Below, piece by piece: positions 50,902-60,517 of a stretch of 64,000 nucleotides of DNA (the stretch's first letter is position 1; each line of letters starts with the position of its first letter). This stretch comes from ZC4RG25 sp041687075 (GTDB lineage Bacteria; Pseudomonadota; Alphaproteobacteria; Rhizobiales; Hyphomicrobiaceae). Made by a program: the position numbers and the translations under genes. The notes below the pieces were generated by a model, which saw nothing but the letters and a program-made list of their open reading frames with translations, did no database searches and was not told the DNA's origin. The stretch lies in the NCBI GenBank assembly GCA_041687075.1, contig JAWLCO010000006.1, forward strand, positions 7,482 to 71,481, read 5' to 3'.

Positions 50902-51657
50902 GTGGTCCTCACCATTGGCATTCTTCTGCTGTTGACCGTCGCGATCGCTGCGTTCGTGCTTGCGCCGCGCACTGCTCGCCGACAGGTCATTTTTGATTCT
51001 GCTCCGGACCGGCCAGCTCCCTTCGGCCTCAAGATGGCGTGGCTGGCCATCAGGACGCGGGAAACGGCGCGCGTCGTAGATGCACTGGGGCTCGTGGACC
51101 CCAAACCGTGCAATTGGAACTCCGGCATCGGCACCGTCTATGACGACCGCCTCGGCGAGAACCACATCTTCGTGTCACCGCCGGTCAACGGCTGGACATT
51201 CGTCATCGGGCTGTCGCTTCCCTATCCGGTCGGAAGGAATTTCGTCGACAAGTGCACACCGATGCTGCTCGACCTCGGAGGTCAGTTTGTCGAGGTACAG
51301 TACTTTTTCAGCTATCCGCTGATCGACTTCTTCGCCTGGGCACGGATCATCGACGGCAGGCTGGTGCGGGCCTTTGCGGTCGGTGACGAAGGGATGATCT
51401 GGAACCGGGGCAAGCCGACGAAGGACGAAAGGACCCTCGGGCTGAAGCTGTTCGAGCTGCGGGGCGTGCGAGAGCGTACGGGCGACGCCGGCGGAGAGCT
51501 GATCCTCTATCCGACGGAGGAGCACGTCATGCGGCTCGCCAGCCGTTGGAGCCTCGATCCTACCCGGATCGACGCCGCCCCGGCCTCGGCAGCCACCGGC
51601 TACATCTGTCTGGCGCCCGCGGCGTGGCGGCCTGAGCGGATCCGCAAAGTCGCCTGA
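50902..51657 (+). CDS. conserved hypothetical membrane-anchored protein
   Basis: This GTG-started product of 251 residues has one N-terminal membrane segment (IGILLLLTVAIAAFVLA) and a soluble remainder with KPCNWNSGIGTVYDDRLGEN, HIFVSPPVNGWTFVIGLSLP, FVEVQYFFSYPLIDFFAWAR and ELILYPTEEHVMRLASRWSL. These blocks are conserved in Hyphomicrobiales proteins of no known function. No catalytic motif is evident. The ribosome site is weak. It stands between folB and a convergent hypothetical gene. Confidence 0.75.
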   Translation: MVLTIGILLLLTVAIAAFVLAPRTARRQVIFDSAPDRPAPFGLKMAWLAIRTRETARVVDALGLVDPKPCNWNSGIGTVYDDRLGENHIFVSPPVNGWTFVIGLSLPYPVGRNFVDKCTPMLLDLGGQFVEVQYFFSYPLIDFFAWARIIDGRLVRAFAVGDEGMIWNRGKPTKDERTLGLKLFELRGVRERTGDAGGELILYPTEEHVMRLASRWSLDPTRIDAAPASAATGYICLAPAAWRPERIRKVA

Positions 51658-51710
51658 CGAATCCTCAAATCGTTGCCCGACGGGCGCACGAGCGGCCGCC
51701 GAGGTGAACT

Positions 51711-52103
51711 CTACGCAGCGACGCCGACAATGTTCGCCATTTGCCTGGCGATGAGCGTCTCGAGCCAGCCCTCGAACGGCACGGTGAATACGCTGAGGCC
51801 GCGCGGGTCGCTTTTCCAGTTCTCGAACTGAGTTGCGAAATCTGCCGGCGGGGCAGCCTCTCCATCCCGGTCGACGACACTTTCAGCCAGCGCCGAGGCC
51901 AACATGGGCAGAAACGGAATGGTGGCCGCTTCGATGCCTCCGTCCGCACAACGGCGGGGTGCATCACGCACGGCACAGCAGACGATCGGCTCCCGGTCCG
52001 TGAACGACACGACGGCGCCGATGATGATCCGGGACTGCTCGAACCCTGCCGGCGTGCGGTAGGTCCAGCGCTCACCTGCTCGAAAGCTCGCAGTTGTCGT
52101 CAT
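51711..52103 (-). CDS. conserved hypothetical protein
   Basis: The product (130 residues from ATG 52103) has the pattern FRAGERWTYRTPAGFEQSRIIIGAVVSF, REPIVCCAVRDAPRR, ATIPFLPMLASAL and FTVPFEGWLETLIARQMANI. It is a compact soluble protein without signal or membrane segment. I recognise it only as a conserved alphaproteobacterial hypothetical. GGGGAG precedes 52103; the frame also opens five codons upstream at 52118. It is convergent with the preceding gene. Confidence 0.75.
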   Translation of the reverse strand: MTTTASFRAGERWTYRTPAGFEQSRIIIGAVVSFTDREPIVCCAVRDAPRRCADGGIEAATIPFLPMLASALAESVVDRDGEAAPPADFATQFENWKSDPRGLSVFTVPFEGWLETLIARQMANIVGVAA

Positions 52104-52356
52104 CCGCTCCCCACCCAAGCCGGTTGAAGTTCCCGGACCGTGCCTGTGATAGGGCGTCCGATCAACCCGAGGCGGACAGGCTCGTTGGGGAAAACAGCCG
52201 ATTTCCGTTCAGCGAGCGCGACTGTGCATCGCCGGTAGCGGGTCTCGCGTCTCTAGCGGCCGACCAGGGGCAGGTTCCACATCACCACCTGTCATCCCGT
52301 GCGCGGTGTACCACTTCGTGCTGCGGCGCGTCCGGGGTGAAGGGTTGATTTACCCG

Positions 52357-52761
52357 TTACTCCAGCGGACGGAGCCGGTCCTGGCGACCGGTGCTGTGGG
52401 CGTACTCGAGCGGCGGGACGTCGGTCAGACAGTCCCCCGGCCGCGTATGCTGGATGGTGCGATCAAGTACGAGTGCAGTGCAGTTGCTCTGCACCGGAAC
52501 GCCATCGCCGGAGCGCGCGAAGAGTGGCAGCCTGTCCGCCGGCTTCGGTGCTTTTGCAATCGAGCCGGTGTGCTCCGGCGCCAGCCCCCGCGCGACGACG
52601 CTCAGGCTGGGACCAAACCCTGTGGCGTTCCAGAAGAGCGTCGCAGCAACGAAGCCGAACAGGCTCCAGACGACTGCAGATCTGCGGGGTGTGCCGGGCG
52701 CGGCGATCGGCAGGCCCGTGTCTTGGGACGGGGCGCGATAGGTCTGCCTCAGGACTGCCAT
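52357..52761 (-). CDS. hypothetical protein with one membrane segment
   Basis: The 134-residue product has a hydrophilic N terminus, one hydrophobic segment (AVVWSLFGFVAATLFWNATG) and an external-looking tail with two Cys (NCTALVLDRTIQHTRPGDC). No family is recognised. Codon use and the membrane segment make it more likely real than not, but the evidence is modest. The plus-strand frames over this interval are shadows. Confidence 0.55.
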   Translation of the reverse strand: MAVLRQTYRAPSQDTGLPIAAPGTPRRSAVVWSLFGFVAATLFWNATGFGPSLSVVARGLAPEHTGSIAKAPKPADRLPLFARSGDGVPVQSNCTALVLDRTIQHTRPGDCLTDVPPLEYAHSTGRQDRLRPLE

Positions 52762-52898
52762 GGAGCCTCACTTCGCCAAGGGCGAATCTGTTGCGATCTG
52801 ACGCCATGATGCCGGACTGCCACCACACCGCAATGGCACTGCGGCTACAGTCACTCAGCGTGGCCGTTTCTCCACTGAAATCTCCGCGTGTGTAACCA

Positions 52899-53642
52899 TC
52901 AGAGCGCACGCTGGCCGGGTTGCGAGGAGCGGTTCACGCCGCCGGCCCGGACCGGTGGCACGTACATGCGATTGGCGCGGCATACACCACGGCGCTCGTT
53001 GCTGCCACACCGGCGAAACTCGCCTTCACGCGAAAAGCAGATGCGCACCTCGCGCAGCCGGTTGCCCGAGCCACGGCAGTCGACGGCCATCATCTCCAGC
53101 TTCAGGCCCGGGTTGTCGCGGACAAATGCATCCGCGACCTCTTGTGGACTGATGAAGAACGGCGCGGCGGGTGAACGGAAGCGGCGCGGGATGGTGATCT
53201 TCTCGTAAAGCCGGCGCGAAAGATCATAGTATCCGGCGGGATCGAGCCCAGAGCAGGTTCCGTGCTTGCGATACTCGTGGATGACGAGCCGCGGACTCGG
53301 CATGATGTCCAGCATGCGGTCGATGATCCGCTGCGGCACGAACGGGCGCTCACGGGTCTTGCAGTAGTCGGGATAGCCACGCTCGTATTGCGGCCACAGG
53401 CCATGCAACACGAAAGCGTACGGCCGCGCCGTGCGACGGCACTGCGGGTCGTTGTCCCGCGATGCGATGCTGGCGCAGTAAGTCGGGCTCCAGGAGAGCA
53501 CGAGTGTGTAGTAGTCGAACACGCCGGCCTTGTGCTCCGGCGCGCGACTGCGCTGCGCCAGTGCCGGCGAGGCAAGGAACAGCGCGACAATCAGGCCAGG
53601 GATGGTCATCGACCGGATCGGACGTTGTGTTTTCATGGTCAT
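52899..53642 (-). CDS. ribonuclease T2 family protein
   Basis: T2 RNases cleave RNA through 2',3'-cyclic phosphates. The 247-residue protein has a signal peptide (PGLIVALFLASPALAQ), then VFDYYTLVLSWSPTYCAS and both active-site segments: FVLHGLWPQYERGYPDYC (CAS I) and HEYRKHGTCSGLD (CAS II), with the paired cysteines of the fold. It is therefore periplasmic or secreted. The last 25 residues are basic. Three in-frame ATGs (53642, 53636, 53609) are possible starts. It lies after the M20 peptidase gene on the same strand. Confidence 0.92.
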   Translation of the reverse strand: MTMKTQRPIRSMTIPGLIVALFLASPALAQRSRAPEHKAGVFDYYTLVLSWSPTYCASIASRDNDPQCRRTARPYAFVLHGLWPQYERGYPDYCKTRERPFVPQRIIDRMLDIMPSPRLVIHEYRKHGTCSGLDPAGYYDLSRRLYEKITIPRRFRSPAAPFFISPQEVADAFVRDNPGLKLEMMAVDCRGSGNRLREVRICFSREGEFRRCGSNERRGVCRANRMYVPPVRAGGVNRSSQPGQRAL

Positions 53643-53668
53643 GAGCTCAAGGTTATGGTCAGGTGAGG

Positions 53669-55066
53669 TCAGGCGCTGGCCAGCCGCTGGAGAATGCGGG
53701 CCCAGCTCCGGGCGCCCTTTCGGAAGCTCGTCAGATTGTACTTCTCGTTCGGTGAGTGAATGCAGTCGTCGTCGGTGGCAAAGCCGACGAGCAGGCTATC
53801 CATGCCGAGCTGGCTCTTGAAGGCGGTGACGATCGGGATGGAAGCCCCGGAGCCCATGAGCGCTGCCGGCCGCTGCCACTCTTCCTCCAGTGCCTGCGCA
53901 GCCGCCTGGATGTGAGGTGCATTCGGGTCGAAGGCGATGGCGGCATTGCCGTGCGCCGGCATGAATTCCACCTTGCAGTCTGCCGGAGCGCGCTGGGCAA
54001 GGTAGCTCTGCAGGCTCGCTGTGATCTTGTCCGGATCCTGCCCGGCGACGAGCCGGCACGTGATTTTGGCCGATGCGCGGGAAGGAATGACGGTCTTCGT
54101 TCCAGGGCCCTGATAGCCGCCCGCGATTCCGTTGAACTCCAGGGTCGGCCGCGCCCAGAGCTGCTCCAGCGCGGTGAAGCCCTTCTCACCGGCCGGCACG
54201 CTGAGGCCCACCTCGCCGAGGAACGTCCTCTCGTCGAACCCGAGGCGGTTCCACAGCTCGGCCTGGCTCTCCGGCACCTTCGTGACGCCATCATAGAAGC
54301 CGGGCACCATGACGCGGCCGTCGTCATCGTGGAGTGCAGCCAGCATGCGCGCCAGCACCCGGATCGCATTGGCGGCGGGACCGCCGTAAAGGCCCGAATG
54401 GAGATCGCGGCTCGCCCCGGTGACGACCACCTCGGTGCCGGCCAGCCCGCGAAGCATCGTCGTGATGCCGGGTGTGTCCTTGTTCCACTGCGTGGTGTCG
54501 CAGACGAGCGCGATGTCACAGGTCACTTCCTGCGCGTGCTTCTCCAGAAAGCCGGGCAGGCTCGGTGAACCGCATTCCTCCTCGCCTTCGAGCAGCACGG
54601 TCACGGCAATCGGCAGCTCGCCTGCGACCTTCTTCCACGCGCGGGCCGCCTCGAAAAAGGTCATGAGCTGGCCCTTGTTGTCCTCCGCGCCGCGAGCGAC
54701 GATCACCGTCCCGTTGCGCGGGTCCTCCGCCATGCGCGGCTCGAAGGGCGGAGAGGTCCATAGCTCCAGCGGGTCCGGCGGCTGCACGTCGTAATGCCCG
54801 TAGAAGAGCACGTGCGGCATGCCTTCCGGTATCTCCTTCCGGTCATGTCCGACGACCATCGGGTGGCCGGTCGTGGTCCGCACCGAGGCTTCGAACCCGA
54901 TCTCCCGCAGCTGACTGGCGCACCATTCCGCAGCGGCCTGGCATTGATCCTTGTAGGCGGGATCGGTCGAGATGCTCGGGATGCGCAGGAGCTCGAACAG
55001 GCGCTCCAGCGCCGCGTGCTCGGAGCTTTCGAGGGTGTCGAGAACGGCAGGAAGATGATCGGCCAT
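53669..55066 (-). CDS. M20 family metallopeptidase (dipeptidase)
   Basis: The 465-residue zinc hydrolase matches the ArgE/DapE/carnosinase-like M20 group. It has FYGHYDVQPPDPLELWTSPP, then ARGAEDNKGQL, LLEGEEECGSPSLPGFL, and the dimerisation lid with GSGASIPIVTAFKSQLGMDS. The metal ligands H, D, E, E/D are present in these blocks. There is no signal peptide, so it is cytoplasmic. The start at 55066 gives MADHLPAVLDTLESSEHAA; the longer frame to 55222 is not plausible because the divergent ppdK promoter region lies there. Confidence 0.93.
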   Translation of the reverse strand: MADHLPAVLDTLESSEHAALERLFELLRIPSISTDPAYKDQCQAAAEWCASQLREIGFEASVRTTTGHPMVVGHDRKEIPEGMPHVLFYGHYDVQPPDPLELWTSPPFEPRMAEDPRNGTVIVARGAEDNKGQLMTFFEAARAWKKVAGELPIAVTVLLEGEEECGSPSLPGFLEKHAQEVTCDIALVCDTTQWNKDTPGITTMLRGLAGTEVVVTGASRDLHSGLYGGPAANAIRVLARMLAALHDDDGRVMVPGFYDGVTKVPESQAELWNRLGFDERTFLGEVGLSVPAGEKGFTALEQLWARPTLEFNGIAGGYQGPGTKTVIPSRASAKITCRLVAGQDPDKITASLQSYLAQRAPADCKVEFMPAHGNAAIAFDPNAPHIQAAAQALEEEWQRPAALMGSGASIPIVTAFKSQLGMDSLLVGFATDDDCIHSPNEKYNLTSFRKGARSWARILQRLASA

Positions 55067-55242
55067 TGTCACATCGGCTCGCTTCGGCGGTGTTGATGTC
55101 GGCCTAGAGAGTTGAAGCGACTGCGGCGCCCTGTCAAAGGAAAGCGAACTCGAGCGAGCCCCTGCGCGTTTGCCCCGGGCAGCGCGCGGGGCTATGTCAA
55201 TGGCCAAGGCGTGAGCTGCCAAGAGACGAAAGGGTGACCGAA

Positions 55243-57966
55243 ATGAGCGACTCCCGTTCCGAATCTGACAAGCGGCACAAGTGGGTCTATCTTTTCGGGG
55301 CTGGCCGTTCCGACGGTTCTGCGGATATGCGCAATCTGCTCGGCGGCAAGGGGGCGAACCTCGCCGAGATGGCGAGCCTTGGCCTGCCGGTGCCGCCCGG
55401 CTTCACGATCTCGACCGAGGTCTGCGCACACTATTACGCAAACGGCCGCAAGCTGCCGGACGGGCTTGACGCACAGGTCGAAAGCGCGCTCGGCATCGTC
55501 GGCGATGCGGTCGGCGCGGTGTTCGGGGACGCCAGGAACCCGCTGCTCGTATCGGTGCGCTCCGGCGCCCGGACGTCCATGCCCGGCATGATGGACACGA
55601 TCCTCAACCTCGGCCTCAACGACGAAACCGTAACGGGCCTCGCAGAGCGGTCCGGCGATGCGCGTTTTGCGTACGACAGCTATCGGCGCTTCATTCAGAT
55701 GTACAGCGACGTGGTGCTGGGCGTCGATCACGGCGTGTTCGAGGACATCCTCGAGAGCCACAAGAACCTCAACGGGTTCACCGCTGATACGGAGCTGTCC
55801 GCTGACGATTGGCAGGAGGTCATCGGCGCGTACAAGGAGGCCGTGGAGCGGGAAAGCGGTCAGCCGTTCCCGCAGGACCTGCGCGCCCAGCTCTGGGGCG
55901 CCATTGGGGCCGTCTTCGGCTCCTGGCAGAACGCCCGCGCCATCACCTACCGGCGCCTGCACCAGATTCCCGACTCGTGGGGCACGGCGGTGACGGTTCA
56001 GGCCATGGTGTTCGGCAACATGGGTGACAACTCGGCGACCGGCGTTGCCTTCACGCGCAATCCATCCACCGGTACCAGGGAGATCTACGGCGAGTTCCTG
56101 GTGAATGCGCAGGGCGAGGACGTCGTCGCCGGCATTCGCACGCCGCAGAACATCAGCGAGAAGGCGCGCATCGAGGCGGGCGACAGCGCGCCGTCGCTCG
56201 AGGCGCTGATGCCGGAGACCTTCGCGCAACTGAAGGACATTTTCGCCCGGCTCGAGGCCCGCTACCGGGACATGCAGGATGTCGAGTTCACGATCCAGAA
56301 CGGCAAGCTGTGGATGCTGCAGACCCGTTCCGGCAAGCGCACGGCGGAAGCCGCGCTGAAGATCGCCGTGGATCTCGCGAACGAAGGGCTCATCAGCCGC
56401 GAGGAAGCCGTGATGCGGATCGACGCATCGGCGCTCGACCAGCTCCTGCATCCGACGATCGATCCGTCGGCGCACAAGCACGTCGTCGCGCGCGGACTGG
56501 CGGCCTCGCCGGGTGCCGCTTCGGGCGAGATCGTTTTCGACTCCAACGAAGCCGAGGCGCTCAAGGGGAAGGGCCGGGACGTCATCCTCGTCCGCGTCGA
56601 GACGAGTCCCGAGGATATCCACGGCATGCACGCGGCGGCCGGCATTCTGACGGCGCGCGGAGGCATGACGAGCCACGCCGCCGTCGTTGCCCGCGGCATG
56701 GGGCGTCCATGCGTTTGCGGCGCAGGCCAGCTCCGGATCGACGCGAAGGCGGGCGAGATGCTGGCGCCTGGCGGCAAGGTGTTCCGCAAGGGCGACATCA
56801 TCACCATCGACGGCTCGACGGGCGAGGTGCTCGAAGGCAAGGTGCGGATGCGCCAGCCGGAGCTGTCGGGTGATTTCGCAACGCTGATGTCGTGGGCTGA
56901 CGCGGTGCGCAAGATCGGCGTCAGGGCGAATGCCGACACGCCGCGGGATGCCCAGCAGGCGCGCGAGTTCGGCGCCGAGGGTATCGGCCTCTGCCGTACC
57001 GAGCACATGTTCTTCGAGGCGGACCGCATTCTCGCGATGCGCGAGATGATCTGCGCCGAGGACGAGGAGGGCCGGCGGAAAGCGCTTTCGCAGATCCTGC
57101 CCATGCAGCGCGCGGACTTCGAGTCGCTGTTCGAGATCATGGCCGGTCTGCCGGTCACCATTCGCCTGCTCGATCCGCCGCTGCACGAGTTCCTGCCGCA
57201 TGAGGAAAAAGAGCAGACGGCCGTCGCCGAGGCGCTGGGCGTGCCGGTTTCGCGCATCAGGACGCGCGTGACGGAGCTGCACGAGTTCAACCCGATGCTC
57301 GGCTTCCGCGGCTGCCGCCTCGCCATCCGCTATCCCGAGAGGACGGAGATGCAGGCGCGGGCGATTTTCGAAGCAGCCGTAAATGCGGCCGCGAAGACCG
57401 GCAAGCCCGTCATTCCGGAGGTCATGATTCCGCTTGTCGCCTACCGGAAGGAGTTCGACATCCTCCGCGACGTGATCGTCGCCACGGCCGAGGCCGTGGA
57501 GAAAGAGACCGGGGCTAAACTTCAGTACCAGATCGGCACCATGGTAGAGCTGCCACGGTCGGCGTTGAGAGCGGATGAAATTGCGGAAGGCGAAACGGGG
57601 GCCGAGTTCTTCTCTTTCGGTACCAACGACCTGACGCAAACGTGTCTCGGTCTCTCCCGCGACGACGCGGCGCCGATCCTCGAAAACTACCTCGGCCGCG
57701 GCATCTTCGAGACCGATCCCTTCGTTTCGATGGACCTTGACGGTGTCGGCGAGCTCGTCCGTATCGGCACCGAGCGCGGCCGCAAGGTGCGCCCGGATCT
57801 CAAGATCGGCATCTGTGGCGAGCACGGCGGCGACCCCGCTTCGGTCGCCTTCTGCCACGAAGTCGGCCTGGACTACGTCTCCTGCTCACCGTTCCGCGTC
57901 CCGGTCGCAAGGCTCGCAGCAGCACAGGCGGCCATCGCGGGACGCGTTACGCCGAAGGAGGGGTGA
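55243..57966 (+). CDS. ppdK: pyruvate, phosphate dikinase
   Basis: PpdK interconverts pyruvate and phosphoenolpyruvate using ATP and phosphate. The protein (907 residues) starts after AAAGGG (55229-55234) at ATG 55243. The N-terminal nucleotide domain has LLGGKGANLAEMASLGLPVPPGF. The swivelling phospho-His domain has GGMTSHAAVVARGMG with His near residue 478. The C-terminal PEP/pyruvate barrel has CRTEHMFFE and IGICGEHGGDPAS with the catalytic Cys. It supports gluconeogenesis and pairs logically with glpX. An antisense open frame spanning most of the gene is a shadow. Confidence 0.97.
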   Translation: MSDSRSESDKRHKWVYLFGAGRSDGSADMRNLLGGKGANLAEMASLGLPVPPGFTISTEVCAHYYANGRKLPDGLDAQVESALGIVGDAVGAVFGDARNPLLVSVRSGARTSMPGMMDTILNLGLNDETVTGLAERSGDARFAYDSYRRFIQMYSDVVLGVDHGVFEDILESHKNLNGFTADTELSADDWQEVIGAYKEAVERESGQPFPQDLRAQLWGAIGAVFGSWQNARAITYRRLHQIPDSWGTAVTVQAMVFGNMGDNSATGVAFTRNPSTGTREIYGEFLVNAQGEDVVAGIRTPQNISEKARIEAGDSAPSLEALMPETFAQLKDIFARLEARYRDMQDVEFTIQNGKLWMLQTRSGKRTAEAALKIAVDLANEGLISREEAVMRIDASALDQLLHPTIDPSAHKHVVARGLAASPGAASGEIVFDSNEAEALKGKGRDVILVRVETSPEDIHGMHAAAGILTARGGMTSHAAVVARGMGRPCVCGAGQLRIDAKAGEMLAPGGKVFRKGDIITIDGSTGEVLEGKVRMRQPELSGDFATLMSWADAVRKIGVRANADTPRDAQQAREFGAEGIGLCRTEHMFFEADRILAMREMICAEDEEGRRKALSQILPMQRADFESLFEIMAGLPVTIRLLDPPLHEFLPHEEKEQTAVAEALGVPVSRIRTRVTELHEFNPMLGFRGCRLAIRYPERTEMQARAIFEAAVNAAAKTGKPVIPEVMIPLVAYRKEFDILRDVIVATAEAVEKETGAKLQYQIGTMVELPRSALRADEIAEGETGAEFFSFGTNDLTQTCLGLSRDDAAPILENYLGRGIFETDPFVSMDLDGVGELVRIGTERGRKVRPDLKIGICGEHGGDPASVAFCHEVGLDYVSCSPFRVPVARLAAAQAAIAGRVTPKEG

Positions 57967-58094
57967 ACGATTCCCCGCTGGTGGACCCGCATTTCCGAAT
58001 GGGCCGTACGATTCGAGGGCTGGCGGTCATAGCACCCCGTCTCAATCGCTCGATGCGAGGTAAAGGAAGAAAAGATCGCGCGCGAAATCTCCCC

Positions 58095-58240
58095 CCGGGC
58101 ATGCAAGGCATGCATTCGTCGTGCGCGATCGTGAAACCTGTGCACTGGCGTAGTCAGAGTTCATCGTTTCGTTTCTACAGGTTGCTGCAGCTTGCGGCCA
58201 CGGCTCGTCTCCTCTAATGCATTGAGCCTTTGATGCATGG
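58095..58240. promoter_or_regulatory. cluster of TGCAT elements before the cupin gene
   Basis: The 283-bp gap after ppdK holds tandem GGCATGCA units near 58098-58115 and two ATGCAT palindromes (58217-58222, 58233-58238) 10 bp apart, the second about 11 bp before the cupin ATG. Another ATGCATG occurs at the flavoprotein start (58901). They may be operator sites of one regulator. Confidence 0.35.
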
Positions 58241-58249
58241 ACGGAAACG

Positions 58250-58639
58250 ATGAAACTCATCACTCACGAGAAGCAAGAGGTCGTCGACTGGCGGCCGGGT
58301 GTCGCAACACGCATGATCGCGTCGGCCGTGACGGGTTCGGTGCAACTATGCATATTCGAGCAATACTGCGAGCCGGGGCTGGGGGCTCCGACGCATCTGC
58401 ACGCTGTCGAGGAGGTCCTGACGGTCGTGGACGGCCAGGCCGAAATCTGGGTCGGGGGCGATCGCGTTCGGGCGGGTGCGGGCCATTCCGTCATTATCCC
58501 GGCGGGGACGAAACACGGCTTCCGGAATATCGCGGAAGATAAAATACTCCACATGCGCGCTACGCTCGCCGCTCCCATTTTCGAGGCGAGCTATGATGAT
58601 CGCACGGAGCAGTCCCGGCGTTACGTTCCCCAGGACTGA
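58250..58639 (+). CDS. cupin-domain protein
   Basis: The 129-residue single-cupin protein has LCIFEQYCEPGLGAPTHLHAVEEVLTVVDGQAEIWVGG (motif 1 with His-His-Glu ligands spaced HLHxxEE) and HSVIIPAGTKHGFRNI (motif 2). The metal-binding set is intact. Small cupins of this kind are isomerases, dioxygenases or sensory proteins; none can be chosen here. It is the first gene of a same-strand group with a flavoprotein dehydrogenase, a TRAP transporter and an aspartate dehydrogenase-like gene. Confidence 0.88.
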   Translation: MKLITHEKQEVVDWRPGVATRMIASAVTGSVQLCIFEQYCEPGLGAPTHLHAVEEVLTVVDGQAEIWVGGDRVRAGAGHSVIIPAGTKHGFRNIAEDKILHMRATLAAPIFEASYDDRTEQSRRYVPQD

Positions 58640-58900
58640 CCGGTCGAGCTGCACGAGCTGCTATCAAGCGCACGGTTGTGCAGTCGTCGTCACGATAACT
58701 TTTCCGAGCACTGCTGCTGCGGCGTGAACGCACCGAGCAAAGGCGCTTGGTGCTTCCGCTGCCGATACGGCGCAGCTTGGCGCTGCTGCCGACTCCCACC
58801 TGCCAATTGCTATGAACGGCTCGTTTACCGTCGCCGCCCGATCAGGCTGTATTTTCATCCTGAATGCAGATTGACGCATGTCTGGAATTCCCTTACTGAC

Positions 58901-60442
58901 ATGCATGTAAGGGAGGTCCCGGGGGCATGTGTGTCGGACGAAATTGCTGATGTTATCGTGGTTGGTGGCGGCGGAGCCGGGCTTATGGCGGCTTACGCAG
59001 CCGCGCGATTCGGCCGGTCCGTCCTCGTGCTGGAGAAGGCTGCCCAAATCGGGGGCACGACTGCTTTATCAGTAGGCACGATTTCCGCATCATCGACACG
59101 CCTGCAAATGCAAGCCGGCATCGAGGACGTGCCGGCTGATCACTTCGAGGACATGGCGAAATTTCCGGGCTACGCTGCGGAAAGGGACAATTCCGATCTG
59201 CGAAAAATACTCGTAGAGCATGTCCCGGAGACGATCGAAATCCTCTGCGATCTCGGCGTCACTTTCATGGGTCCATTGCCTGAACCCCCGCATCGCAGGC
59301 CCAGGCTGCATGCGATCATTCCTCACTCGCGCGGCTACATCCGGCACATCGAGCGCGCATGCCGTCAACTCGGCGTGGTGATCCGCACTTCGAGTGCCGT
59401 CGAGCGACTGCTCGTCGAGGATGGACGGGTTAAGGGGGTTATGGTTGCGGGCAAACGCCCCGGCGCGCCCGCAACATCCATTCGCGCCAAACGTGGCGTC
59501 ATTCTTGCTAGCGGAGATTTCAGCTCGGCATCACTCGAATTCAAGCAGCGCTACATGAGCGGGCCATTACTGCAGATCGGCGGCATCAATCCCAGCAGCA
59601 CAGGTGACGGCCAGCGCATGGGCGAGGAGGTCGGATCCATGGTCCTCAATGGAGACCTGGCGTGGGGGCCGGAAATTCGCTTCCTGCCGCCACAGAACCC
59701 CAGCATCGTCTCGAAGATGCCGACAGCCCGCTGGTTTGCGCGACTGTTGCTGCTTGCCATGCGGACGCTGCCGGAGCGCATTCTAAGGCCGTTCCTGCTC
59801 GGCTTTATCACGACGTATCTGGCTCCGTCTCACCGGCTGTTTGAGCTGGGTGCAATCCTGGTCAACACGAAAGGTGAGCGTTTCTGTGAAGAGCTCGATC
59901 GTCCGCAGGACTCCATCGGGCTGCAGCCGGAACAGAAAGCTTTCATCGTTTTCGACGAAAAGGTTGCCCGACGTTTGGGCGAATGGCCCAATTTTATCTC
60001 CACGGCTCCCGGCGTCGGCTATGCTTATCTCCCGGACTACGCGCGATCGCGGCCCGACATATACAAGAAGGCGGACACTCTGGACGGATTGGCGCAGAAG
60101 CTTGGTATTCCGTTTGCCGCTCTGAAAGAAGCGGTTCGCAAATACAACGACAGTCTCGCCCCCGAGGCGGCCGTCAGTGACCGCGCCCCGATTGCAAAGG
60201 GGCCGTTCCATGCCCTGGGGCCGGCGAGGTCATGGATCGTGTTCAGCGAGGGCGGCCTGAAAATCGATCGCCATTTCAGGGTCTGCGACAGCAACGAGCA
60301 GCCAGTCCCTGGCCTGTATGCGGCCGGCTCGGCAGGGCAGGGCGGTGTGCTCCTTGAAGGTCACGGTCATCACCTCGCCTGGGCGTTCACGTCAGGCCGC
60401 CTTGCCGGACGGAACGCGGCACTATCAGCGAAAATGGAGTGA
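58901..60442 (+). CDS. FAD-dependent dehydrogenase (fumarate reductase / ketosteroid dehydrogenase-like)
   Basis: The protein (513 residues) has ADVIVVGGGGAGLMAAYAAA then RFGRSVLVLEKAAQIGGTTA at the N terminus and the superfamily's C-terminal FSEGGLKIDRHFRVCDSNEQ then PVPGLYAAGSAGQGGV near the end. This is the flavocytochrome c/succinate dehydrogenase flavoprotein/KstD fold. There is no signal or heme motif. Substrate is unknown. The start is uncertain: ATG 58901 is used, but GTG 58931 (VSDEIADV) also fits; AAGGGAGG at 58909-58916 would serve the latter only at long spacing. It lies 75 bp before the TRAP genes. Confidence 0.87.
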   Translation: MHVREVPGACVSDEIADVIVVGGGGAGLMAAYAAARFGRSVLVLEKAAQIGGTTALSVGTISASSTRLQMQAGIEDVPADHFEDMAKFPGYAAERDNSDLRKILVEHVPETIEILCDLGVTFMGPLPEPPHRRPRLHAIIPHSRGYIRHIERACRQLGVVIRTSSAVERLLVEDGRVKGVMVAGKRPGAPATSIRAKRGVILASGDFSSASLEFKQRYMSGPLLQIGGINPSSTGDGQRMGEEVGSMVLNGDLAWGPEIRFLPPQNPSIVSKMPTARWFARLLLLAMRTLPERILRPFLLGFITTYLAPSHRLFELGAILVNTKGERFCEELDRPQDSIGLQPEQKAFIVFDEKVARRLGEWPNFISTAPGVGYAYLPDYARSRPDIYKKADTLDGLAQKLGIPFAALKEAVRKYNDSLAPEAAVSDRAPIAKGPFHALGPARSWIVFSEGGLKIDRHFRVCDSNEQPVPGLYAAGSAGQGGVLLEGHGHHLAWAFTSGRLAGRNAALSAKME

Positions 60443-60517
60443 ATATTCCCAGCATCGAAAAATCGCGAATAACTACGACTGATTGGAGCTAAAACTCAAG
60501 ATGGAGGAAATATCGAA

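Noticed and set aside
55192..57858. 888-residue antisense frame over ppdK
   Set aside because: Same GC-bias shadow effect; ppdK is unambiguous on the plus strand.
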